64,000 nt of DNA from Trametes villosa. Its lineage: Eukaryota; Basidiomycota; Agaricomycetes; Polyporales; Polyporaceae. The stretch's first letter is position 1, and each line of letters opens with the position of its first letter. Positions 11,790-21,392 of this stretch are shown here, piece after piece. A program made the position numbers and the translations under genes. Where the stretch lies: the NCBI GenBank assembly GCA_002964805.2, contig PUDQ02000001.1:6472001-6536000 (forward strand), read 5' to 3'. Under the pieces are notes generated by a model. It had not been told where the DNA came from. It saw only the letters and a program-made list of their open reading frames with translations, and ran no database searches.

Positions 11790-11858
11790 ACTTGGATTTC
11801 GAGCGTGGGAAATCTCAACTTGGATTTCGAGCGTGGGAAATCCCAACTTGGATTTCGG
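11790..11858. repeat. 28-bp tandem repeat, 2.4 copies
   Basis: The unit acttggatttcgagcgtggg + aaatctca occurs at 11790-11817 and 11818-11845 with one change, then partially to 11858. The surrounding 11640-11930 is made of looser copies of the same words (ttggatttgg, ggttcgaac, cgacttgg). Similar words occur at 9840-9900 inside the inverted-repeat element. Confidence 0.75.
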
Positions 11859-12010
11859 AACTAGCATTCGAAGCTTGAGGTCTGGATCTACGATCAGGAA
11901 CACCAGATCTGGGATTCGAGATTTCGGTGTGTACATACTACAGACCATTTGAGTTGCTAGCTCTGAACGAAAGCCCTGTATCTTTGGCATTCGCTAGGCA
12001 GGGCCGAATG

Positions 12011-12018
12011 TATATAAG
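12011..12018 (+). promoter_or_regulatory. TATA box of the orphan gene at 12108
   Basis: tatataag lies 97 bp upstream of the ATG at 12108. Confidence 0.65.
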
Positions 12019-12107
12019 AGTGAGCTCGCTCTATAGCTGGCCCCTCGCTGCTCTCACCCGCTCTGCGCACACGACACGGCACGCACCACTCAACAACATT
12101 TCTTGTT

Positions 12108-13019
12108 ATGACGTCAGATGAAGACAACGTCGACTATGGAGAACCCGCCGATGGGCCTCCTTCCAGCTCTACGGACTCGTCGGATGGTGGCGGCAGCTCG
12201 GATGGCGGCAGCAGCTCGGATGACTCCGCCTGGGGGCTACCGTCTGCCCCCTTGTTCAACTATCCGATGTTTGGCGAATGGCGCCCCCTCGCCCCCAATA
12301 GTGTCCGCCTCACAATCACCTGCGATTCGGAGAGCTGGCTGCGGTACATAACACGGAACGACAAACAAATCGACATAACATTGCTTATTCAGGGGACATT
12401 CAATCACCAGGGCCCACGCCTTCTCAGGGTGCGTATATGCGGGCGATTCATCATGATAGGCAGCAATACTGACTACTATAGTGCAGGTATATACTCCGGG
12501 GAGCCTGCGCGTGGCCCGGCAGCTGTCACAGGACCACTGGAGGGAGTACCTCACCCTGGTCATGGGCGAGTTTGGCCACATGAACTTGGAGCAAAGGGAG
12601 GCGGTCGAAACGCTCATATGCGTGTACGCGTGGTTCTCAGAGGCAGACCTAGTGGAAACGACTCGCACTGCTTGGTCGGAGGTGCGGGAGATCATGCTGG
12701 GCTCGCTGGTCATGTCTCGGGAGTTGCCAACCCCGGGTGAGAATCTCATCATGAATTTGTGGACCTGGGCACGCACGCGCATCCCGGTATGTCCATGTGT
12801 GTCAAACTCTTGTGGGGCGTACACTGATTTCGCACATAGGAGCTCCCTCTGGGCATCGACAATGACTTCTACGAGTCCGAGTCCGAGTCCGACTCTGACT
12901 GGAGGGAGGATACCGCATTGGACAACGTTGGGATAGAGGACGGAGACGGAGACGGAGAGGACGGAGAGGACGGAGAGGACGGAGGAGGGGAAGCCGATGA
13001 TGAGTCCGATGGGTTTTGA
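12108..13019 (+). CDS. orphan family protein with acidic tail, copy 1
   Basis: Three exons. Exon 1 (MTSDEDNVDYGEP, then a Ser/Gly/Asp-rich stretch) continues into a folded part with WRPLAPNSVRLTITCDSESW and DITLLIQG. An intron follows LLR. Exon 2 has VYTPGSLRVARQL, LEQREAVETLICVYAWFSEAD and EIMLGSLVMSREL and ends WARTRIP. An intron leads to a short exon encoding ELPLGIDNDFYESESESDSD and an extreme Asp/Glu/Gly tail built on gacggagacggagag repeats, with stop at 13019. Length is about 260 residues. The same exon structure and aligned blocks occur in the minus-strand gene at 25858-26988. I recognise no Pfam-type domain; a nucleic-acid or histone interaction through the acidic tail would be pure guesswork. 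Confidence 0.75.
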
Positions 13020-13094
13020 AGACCCCACCTCGTAGTATCAGGTCTATGTATGTATCATAAAGCAAGTGGTAGCGTTGTTGAGAAACCTTCAATA

Positions 13095-13350
13095 TCATCG
13101 TATGTGATGATGAGACTCGCGCAGTGACTGGGCTATCACCCTCGAAGCCGGCTGGGCGAAGCCTCGCGTTCACGCGTTTGTCGATCAAGAAGCGACCACC
13201 ACGACCGCGCCGCAAGCGCACCGCGCGACTCCAGTTGGGCTCCTCGTCGCTGGGGTCGACGCTGGAGATGACGAGGAAGCTCGTCTGCCGAAGTACTTGC
13301 ATAGCCGCGAGCCCAGGGGTGCAGGAGAAGCTTGGTTGAAAGAACATACC
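13095..13350 (-). pseudogene. duplicated EPL1 exon fragment
   Basis: On the minus strand RRGRGGRFLIDKRVNARLRP and AGFEGD match the block RRGRGGRFLMDRRVNARLRP at about 14890-14815. The DNA similarity extends through cctcgtcgctg..gtcgacg..gatgacgagg, ending near ttgaaag at 13340 and tgaaag at 15012. This is a stray copy of one EPL1 exon and its 5' flank, placed 3' of the larger relic and converging on the orphan gene. Confidence 0.75.
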
Positions 13351-13518
13351 GGTGTTAGCAGCAGTAGGCCTCCTGATGCTACGAATAGTACCCCCCTACG
13401 GATACAAAGCATCAGAGAATGCGTCTGTGAGCGGCCCGGGACCAGCAACCAGCATCACCGAGGCACACCATCACGCAGGACGTTACAGCGAGCGTTCCTG
13501 TATTCATGACTGTGAGAA

Positions 13519-16350
13519 TTAGACTATCTCCATGCAACATAAGAATACACAGTACGACGAGGCGACTACCTGGTTTACGAACATATCAGACGGAGTAGGG
13601 GAGAAGACGAGAACATGGTCCATAGCATAACCATCAGTATCCCGCCGCGCCCCCGACCCGCCGACCGCCTGCCGTGTCTGGAGCGAGGGAGAGGGCGTCG
13701 GTATCGCGGGCTGCGGCGCGCGTGGGCGACGAGTGAACGCTGGCCTGTGCGGCGGCCATGTTCGAGCTGAGGATGTGGGGTAACGGCGAGTGCGGGGCGA
13801 GCCGCGCGATGTGCGTGCCCGCGGGTGACGCCCGCCCCTGGTTCCCACCCAACGAGTGGTTCGCCCCGGGGATCGGCACGCTACGGGCAATCTGGGAGGC
13901 GAACGCCGTTGGCGGACGGCGCGCGCCCGGTGATCCCATCTGCACACGACTCCGTCCATGCCGTTCGTGCCCTCCACGCTGCTGTTGTGAGGTGACCGCT
14001 GGCTGTAGCCGGGCTTGGGCATGACCGGGTAACCGTTCGGCATAGCGTACCATTGAGCATGTTGGGTACGTTGATGACGGCCGTCGAGGAGAGAGGTTTG
14101 GTGGGAGCGGGTGTCGGCGATGTTGCGGATGCGACGACGGCGTCTGCTTGAGCAGTAGGGCCATGGGGACTGGACTGGTTCGTAAGCTTCGGCTTCTGCT
14201 CGCCCCGTCGCTGACTGCCTGAGCCTCTGCGAAGCCGTTGACGGACGCGCTCGACGGAGGCGTGCTGTGAGGAGACCCCTAGTGCTGAGCGCCGTTCAGC
14301 ATCCCTGCTGAGACAACACGAACGCCTCCTCCGGATGAGATCCGTAGGTGTGCGAGGGAGCTCGCCCGCGTTGGCACCGATATGGGCGTACCGTTCGCAC
14401 CGTTCGGCAATGTCGGTGTGCTCGCGGTGCTGATGGAGGGGATGGGCGAGACCGAGGGTTGTCGTTGCGCAGGCGGGATGGGGTGACGCATCGGGATGTG
14501 GCAGGGCTGGTTCGGCTGGAATGGCCAGACAACCTGCTGGCGACCTTCCGCCGTCGTCACTTGAAGCGAGGAATCAGTCATGAAAGACCGACGATCCTGC
14601 TCGCTGATCAACGACATGGTGAGGGCGATATGTCTAGGAATATTGTGAGCAACGTTCGTTCGGGGAAGTGGGTAATGAGCCGTACCTCGGCTGGCACTCG
14701 TCGATCAGCTTCCGGTCCTGCTCGTCAGGTCCGCCAGGGCCAAGAGCCGGGGTGTCTCCGTCGTACCGGTACCGCTCTTCCAGCTTCTTGAGACGATCCG
14801 TCGCTTCGTCGTCACCCTCGAAGTTGGCTGGGCGGAGCCTCGCGTTCACGCGTCGGTCCATCAAGAAGCGACCACCACGACCGCGTCGCAAGCGTTCGGG
14901 CTCCTCGTCGCTGAGAGTCGACGCCGCAGAAGATGAGGACGCCCGTCTACCGAAGTACTTGAATGGCCGCGAGCCCAGCAGTACGGGTGAAGCTTAGTAG
15001 GGGAACTGAAAGGCGATGGTCAGGTCGGATTTGACTTGTCCTCGTAGACATGTAGTACTCACGTTGCTGGCGTCCTCTCACTGCTTGTCCTTCTCCTTGC
15101 GCTGCTGCAAGTCTTGCTCGATCTCTGCTGCAAGTCTTGCTCGATCTCGTTACGGATTGTCGCCTCTCGCTCCTTGGGGACGAATCTGGGGCTCTGCATG
15201 CGTAATAGGCGAGCCCACGTCGCCTCTCTCCCGCGTGGGGCGCAATTTGACCACCGAAGGGCCCCTACGATTCGAGCGGTGTCAACGGGGGCGCGAGCAC
15301 ATCTGATTACTTGTGCATACCTCAAATCGACCTTGGGCTTCTTTGGTGGCCGCTCCCGGTCGACGTAGAGGTCGTCGTCCTCTTTTGAACCAAGCGACGG
15401 GTGCACGCGCTTGAGGTCTGTCAGAACGTGCCTCTTGTCCCACAAGATCTGGTTCTGGATCTGCGACTCGCGCTTGACCGTCTCGTGTTGGTGTACGAGC
15501 TGTACGAGATCGAGAGTGGTCCCCAGCTCGCTTTGCAAGCGAAGCATGCGATCTGAAAACGACGCCTGAGACGCTCGGGTCTCTCGTCGTCGGAAGCATA
15601 TGTAGGACTCGTTCTTGGTATCAGTTCCGTCAAGCTGTAGGGAAAGGTCAACATGAACCAAGACGACAGGCACGACGAAGATGTACGTACATTGACGGCG
15701 GGTATAATGCGACCGCCCCGTTCTAGGCGGCGTTCTCGCCAGTACGCGTAGACCACGCGAGCAAAGCGTAGGAGCTGTTGCGGATGTGGAACCCAGTCGG
15801 GTATGTGATACACCGCGAAGATCTCCGGCTTCAGAGGAGTCGCGAACGTGTCGTGATAGTCCGGGAAGGGTGGGAAGAGAGTACCCTGCTCGACGGCCTG
15901 ACGAGGGGCTTCAGCACGTCTACAGGCCTCTGCGACGAGCACACTCACGCGGTGAAGGAACTCCGTCTTCTCGTGTGTCACCTTCTCGAAGATAGACATG
16001 ACGAGTTCGAACTCGTCCTCGGTGATCGCGACGGGTTGGGGAACGTCCGGCTCCTTGGCCTTGGCCTTCGAGCTAAGGCCGGAGCGAGTGCTGGTGCCGG
16101 AGCGAGCACCTTGTGCGCTCGTATCTTCGCCACGGTCGCGAACATATCGTGGTAGTCCGAGAAAGGAGAGAAGGGGGCACCTTGCTCGACGGCTTGATAA
16201 GCGGCTGTATCTCGTCTATGGACCTCCGCGACGAGCACACTCACATGGTGGAGGAACGCCATCTTCTCGTGCGCTACGTTCTGCGACAAATGCGAGCCTG
16301 CCCGCGGTGACCGTTCGAGCGCCGGAGGAGCGGGAGTTCGAGCTCGTCCG
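13519..16350 (-). pseudogene. EPL1: decayed copy of EPL1 (enhancer of polycomb-like, NuA4 subunit)
   Basis: In gene order: PDELELPLL, then an orphaned block VAHEKMAFLHHVSVL (16289-16200), then VAITEDEFELVMSIFEKVTH with EKTEFLH, PFPDYHDTFATPL, IPDWVPHPQQLLRFARVVYA, YWRERRLERGGRIIPAVN, an intron, and NESYICFRRRETRASQAS. These are hallmark blocks of the EPL1 EPcA region. Further on come ERPPKKPKVDLR, RFLMDRRVNARLRP (14890-14815), EQDRRSFMTDSSLQVTTAEG and MALLLKQTPSSHPQH of the C-terminus. Lesions: the true N-terminus is absent; the EKxxFLH exon is duplicated (15978-16289 and 15850-15999); a 23-bp tandem duplication (gagatcgagcaagacttgcagca twice, about 15106-15151) shifts the frame; a TGA follows where a Trp codon is expected. 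Intact EPL1 docks Esa1 in histone acetyltransferase complexes; this copy cannot encode a full protein. Confidence 0.85.
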
Positions 16351-16750
16351 GGTGCCAGGAGGGTGCGGGTACGGGTGCTGGAGAGCGCGGTACCGGGGTA
16401 CCGGGGTACCGGGGAGCGTGGTGTCGGAGAGCAGAGAGCTGAAGCGAGAGACGTTGACCCTGAGGGCAGAGGGACCGTTGAACGGGGCGGAGTGAGTCAC
16501 GGATTAAGTGGAGACGACGGTGGTCGATGCGCTGAGCCTGAGGTGGTGGCGGAGGATGAGGACAGGATTGAATGATTCAATGAGGCGCCGAAGGTGTATC
16601 CGGACCGGTGGCCACTGACTGTGAGACGTAAAGGCGCCCAACGGCGTACTAGCACCGGGTGAGAGGGGTATAGGTATAGCAACAGAGCTCAGGTTCCCTC
16701 CAATGCTATCCAGCCATGCTGTACCGTAACTTAATGATATAATACATGGA

Positions 16751-19150
16751 TCATTGCCGCCCTTCTCGTTTCCTGCCGGTGTAGATCTCCGCTTCCTCCA
16801 TCGCGAGTTGGTCCGAGGACTTGGGGCTTCGTCGCGAACGAGTGGAACCCGGTTTCCTCTTGTGTGAAGGGCCCGTTTTGTTTTTCCCCAGCTTCTTTAC
16901 CCGTCTGTTCATAGCAGCTGTGAAGCGAGCTTTCAGGTGTATGCCAGCGACTTTTCGGCATTGACGGTAGAATGCAGGTACCGCAGGGTCATCTTGGCAT
17001 AGAAACAGGCTATTCCCTGGGTCAATAGTCGTGAAGAAACGAAGTGAGCTAGCGACTCACATGCGATTTCCCTTGCCTTGAGAGCGCTCGAGCCGGGCGA
17101 TGCCACAAAAATCCATAGGTCCAACTGTGTACGTATGGGTAGTGGTGATTTTCGTCGTCAAAGTCGAAGCAAGCCTGTAATGCTCCGGTAGGGAGACCAG
17201 ATGACATTGCACATCTGGGGTCGTCCGTGCGCTTGCGCTCGTGGTTAGAGACAATCTAAGAGCTGCGGGAGTGTTGACCTACATGGGGATGATCGACCAC
17301 GCTTGATATGTCCTGCTCTTCGCCTTCTTCTTCCCCTCGGAGCTCTTCTTCGTACCTTTCCCGCCTCGCTGGGGAGTGGCAGTCGGCTGGGAGGATGGTT
17401 CGATCTGTGGGATTGTCTATCAGCCTAGGTAATAGATCGTCAGTGTACTTACTTACCTTCTTGACATGCAGCCGGTACATTGCCGTCTGGAAACGGCGCG
17501 CATTCCACCGACCACCATCCAAACCTCCATCGTAGTACCCCTCCTGCAGATGTGTCTTCTCTATCGATTGAAAAGCTAGGCGAGACGAGAATGAGCCTAT
17601 GTCACCCCAATCCGGAATGTACACTTACATTGATACAGCCTAGTGAGACAGTCGCGGCGTCTGTTTATCGCTGTCACTGGCACTCGCCAGAGTGCTCGGA
17701 GACGATTCCACTCGTCCGGCCCGAATATGAGGTGCCCGAGATTATCGTCGGGCATAAGCAACGCCCGGCGCACCAGGCCTGGCTCGAAGGCGTCGTGAGC
17801 GACGCCTTGTCCCTTTCGAAGGAAGCCCTGTCAATTTCTAACCACCCAAGGCTCGAGCGATCGCGTACCTTTGATTTTGCTTGGACTACCTTGTCAAGGA
17901 GGTTGCCCAGTCTAGCGCAAACCCACGTTCGTGCCTTCCCATATACAAGTAGATTGCGCCCGTAGAACAGACGATCTGATCGCTCCACGGCGAACTTGAA
18001 GCCGTGGAGATACCGCTTAGCGAACGGCCAGAGCTTTCGTTCGCATTCCGCGGCGAACGTTCGAAACGCCACGCAGAGCCTCGCGGTGCGCGAAGCGTTG
18101 TCGAATAGGTCCCTTTCAGAGATAGACACTGCAAGGCCTACAATATATGACACAGCGTATCAATCCATGCACGTCAAGGCAAACGAGAGGTCAAGAGTAG
18201 GCGTACCTGCACGGTGAAACACTTCAGAGAGAGAATACACTCCAAGACCGGGGAAGATGTCTTGAGAGTGGATGACCAAGAACGCCGGCCCCGTGCGCGA
18301 ACGTGCTTTTGAGCGTCGGCGTTCCACCCACCAGGAAACGTCCCGAAGAAACCCACGCCAGTCTGTGAGGACGTCAGATACATGCGCACTAGGCAGCCTT
18401 TCCACGGAGGCTGCCCACTGTACCTAACAAGCCCTCGTCGATGAGACAAAGAAGCGATGAAGAAAATGGGGCTTACTCGAAACAGCATATCGTGAGCTAA
18501 TAGTGCAAGCACATACATTCCCAAGTCGAAAGCGATGGCTACTTTGAAGCCTCGGGCCTAACATTAAATGAGAGACTGAAATGTATACATTAGCGTAGAA
18601 CTTGAGACGTACATCGCGCGGCACCTTGTATATCGAGCTGTTCCACTCCGTTCGAGTAAATATCTGCGTTGATACGTGCAAGAAGAGGCGGATCTGGCGT
18701 GGCAATCCTTCAGTGAACGGCTATTTGAAACGTTCCGAGTGTACGGACCTCAACGCAGAGAGAACTACCAGCTGCGTTCTGGAATTCGAGGATAAGGGAG
18801 CGCGGGTTGAAAGGAGCGCCAACGAGGCACAATGAGGACGTAGAGAGGTCAGGGAAGAGCCAGGTTGGATAAATAGCGAAGCCGGGCTCGCTGTCTTCTA
18901 TATTCTTGGGTACCTTACGACGCGGACGAGTGTCCTCCGACGAGTTCTTCTGCCCTCGGCGCAGAGTGTCTCCGGGACTCAACGCGTACACTAGCCCTTT
19001 ATGAGCTCGGGAACGGGGAGAGGCATTCTTCTGCTCTTCGGCTGTGGGGTCGATCCAGAGCGCATGAAGGTGGCGATCTTGAGGGGCTGTGGAGTTGATG
19101 AAGTACTCGACGTGCTTGTGTTGCACGTATATCTCGGCGCGTTCGGGCAT
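16751..19150 (-). CDS. unrecognised multi-exon fungal protein with basic C-terminus
   Basis: Start at 19150 (MPERAEIYVQHKHVEYFI). Exons that read well on the minus strand include YPTWLFPDLSTSSLCLVGAP, EGLPRQIRLFLHVSTQIFTR, VAIAFDLGMYVLALLAHDML, RSRTGPAFLVIHSQDIFPGL, GLAVSISERDLFDNASRTAR, WNARRFQTAMYRLHVKKVS, GALQACFDFDDENHHYPYVH and a last exon with AGIHLKARFTAAMNRRVKKL and a Lys/Arg-rich end (HKRKPG, TRSRRSPK, GRKREGRQ), stop at 16751. Donors and acceptors can be found for most joins. One join near 18720, between FQIAV and EGLPRQ, needs a frame change I could not resolve with an intron, so either an unusual splice or a lesion exists. The basic tail could be a nuclear localisation signal. No family recognised. 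Confidence 0.55.
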
Positions 19151-19167
19151 AGGCGTTTTGGCTTGGC

Positions 19168-19235
19168 GTATAGAAGAGAAGAGAAGTAGAGGGAGGAGAA
19201 GTAGAGAAGAGAAGTAGAGGGAAGAGAGCTAGAGA
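19168..19235. repeat. purine-rich tandem repeat (gaagagaagtagaggga)
   Basis: The word agaagagaagtagaggga recurs imperfectly about four times, directly upstream of the start of the unrecognised gene at 19150. It lies in that gene's 5' region. Confidence 0.6.
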
Positions 19236-19639
19236 AGAGACAAGAACGGTTTCTTATCAGTATAGGGGAGAGGAAGGGGAAGGAATGTGTCGATATTCAT
19301 GATGTCATGATCCGAACGCTATACCTTATGCCTGAGCGCCGGACGAACCCACCCAAGAGTTCTGCTCCCAATCAGAGAGTGAAAGGGTGCGGGTTTACGT
19401 GCATATATACCGGTGAGCTTGGATTGCAAAGGTATGAGTCTTTGTACAGCTGAACTAGGTAGCGCCTAAGCGCCGCCCAGCATTAACATGACTGACGGTG
19501 ACGTCTACAAGAAAGCGACGCATGCGCGACGGCAGGTAGCTGGAGCAGGTTTCGGTTTACTTTTGGGGACCCGGCGTACAAGTAGTCAATAAAAGTCATG
19601 CTTGAGCACTGGCGTGCGAGCTGTAGGCGGTATCGAGCG

Positions 19640-19925
19640 GGTCGGTGCAGGGGCAAGAGACGGAGACCTCCAACGAATTGGCGCGAGGATCGGAGGCGGG
19701 GATGCGGAGCATGTCGGTGGTGAGATAGGCAGCGGACTCGTCCAGTACATCGGTGCGAGAGTAGGGGGTGGGGACGCCGTCACTGGGATGGGAGGCGGAG
19801 ATCTCCAACGGATCGGCGCCAGAATCGGTGGCGGGGACGTCGAGGACGATGTCGAGGTGGGAAGCGGAGGAAGCGGAGTGGCCGAGAGAATCGGCGCGAG
19901 GGTGAGGGTGAGGGGTGGGGACGTC
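19640..19925. repeat. degenerate repeat region around ggagacctccaacg.atcggcg
   Basis: Blocks such as ggagacctccaacgaattgg, gcgaggatcggaggcgggga and ggagatctccaacggatcgg recur every 40-130 bp. The minus strand is open from 20102 to 19596 and translates the repeats as variants of ADPLEISASHP; an upstream Pro-rich frame (20645-20136) could be its 5' exon. I see no domain, so I list the DNA repeat and not a gene. The stretch 19236-19600 and the flanks up to 20700 contain nothing else I can support. Confidence 0.5.
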
Positions 19926-20649
19926 GGCGCCGAGGGTGGCCAGGACGCAGTAACTGATGGAAGACCTATGCCGGAAGAGCCTGCCCTCCTGTCGCCTAAG
20001 TGCTGAACCGAGGGCTGCGCCTGCTGTTTCTGGATTTGCGTGCACGGCTGCCAGTCCTGAGCCTGCTGCTTCGACGAGGGAAGGGCAGTAAATCGTCAGC
20101 AAGATATTATATAAGTCAGATGCGAAGCGAATCTCTTACTGCATGTGTCGGAGTCGCATCTGGCCACACAACCGGGTGGGATATATAGGCCAGAGAGTGC
20201 TTGTTCGGCCGCGTACTGCATTGAGCAAGGTGGTTCGCGCTGGGAGTGGTGCACGGCGGATGCACGCCGTGGAGGATATCATCGTCCGGCGTGTCGGGCT
20301 GATGCTGGCGCCGCCCATACCCCCAGCGCAGATCGTTCTCGGCCCAGTGGCCGAAGGAGGGGGAGCCACAGCTGTCGTGGGGGCTGATAGGCGAGTGGGC
20401 GGAGTGAGAGGCGGCCTGCCGTGTGGGCCGTTCTGTTCTCCGAGATATGGAAAACGCAGGTGTTGGGGGCGGTTGAGTGGACGGAACAGGGTGGGTGATG
20501 GTGAGCAGGTGGGGAGCTGACGAGAGCGGCTCACGCTGGGCTTGCGTGGGTGTTCCTCTCTGGGGAGGATGACGGCTGCAAAAGCTGGGGGTAAGTACGA
20601 GTTCGATTGGAGCGTCGACAATGTGCGTACCTGGCGCCGTCGCACCTCA

Positions 20650-21392
20650 ACCCAACACTAGTCGTATCTTGCACCCTCTCGGCGGAATAGCGCATACTCG
20701 CCGCGCAATTGAGTGCAGACTAACGTACGATACGATCCACAGACATTCAGAGGCCGTATCACGTCGCGCGCGAGGGAGGGACAGCGAGAGTGGCTGAATG
20801 AGAGGCGACGCGGCACGGCGCTCATGCGTTCAAGGATCTCTAGATGAGGCTAAGACTCCTGACACCTCTATACTCGTTACTCAACTTTTATCGTCATCAC
20901 GACATGCCTGATCTCCTAGACACTCTTGAGAAGTAGGAAGATCAGGGAACGCATTTTCTGCGCACGCAGAACCCTTCCCCAAACATCCCTGAATATTTTG
21001 TGTATTTATGAGCATGGTGCTGCCCACTAGGACCCCAAGGAGAGCCGGTTGCTGGCGCCCGAGGTCTTCTACGCCGGGGATGCTGTACTTCAGACGATGA
21101 CGACTAGGGAGGACTAGGGTCAAGATGAATCAGGAGCTCTATGTACTATACATTCGCAATGAGCCGACTAAAGCGTTTTTGAGGGATTCCTTGCATACGA
21201 GAGCATGAGGCATGGATATGGTAGACATGGAGGTGGTGACAGACGGGGAGGGGCAGGGTCATACGGTATATATACACTGAGCGAGCGAGCAAGGGTTCGA
21301 CAAGATACTGAGGAGAGACACTTTGAGACCACAAGAGATGAGGAGGGGCCAGACCCCTGGACGGTTGGACGACGAACGGCTAGAGCCGGCGG
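20650..21392. other. intergenic DNA, no feature seen
   Basis: About 740 bp 3' of the MFS gene, with only short open frames, no repeat and no RNA gene that I can see. A GA-rich patch lies near 21290-21350. Confidence 0.4.

Noticed and set aside
11770..11800. tRNA-like T-arm (gcgggttcgaacccccg)
   Set aside because: No acceptor, D-arm or anticodon arm fits around it, and the same ggttcgaac..cgacttgg word recurs in the neighbouring degenerate repeat.
12802..13347. 181-codon minus-strand frame as a gene
   Set aside because: Its first third is the duplicated EPL1 exon; the rest is antisense to the acidic repeats of the orphan gene.
19596..20645. Two-exon secreted or disordered protein gene on the minus strand
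   Set aside because: The frames follow from degenerate DNA repeats and Pro-rich composition; no start, splice or domain evidence is strong enough.
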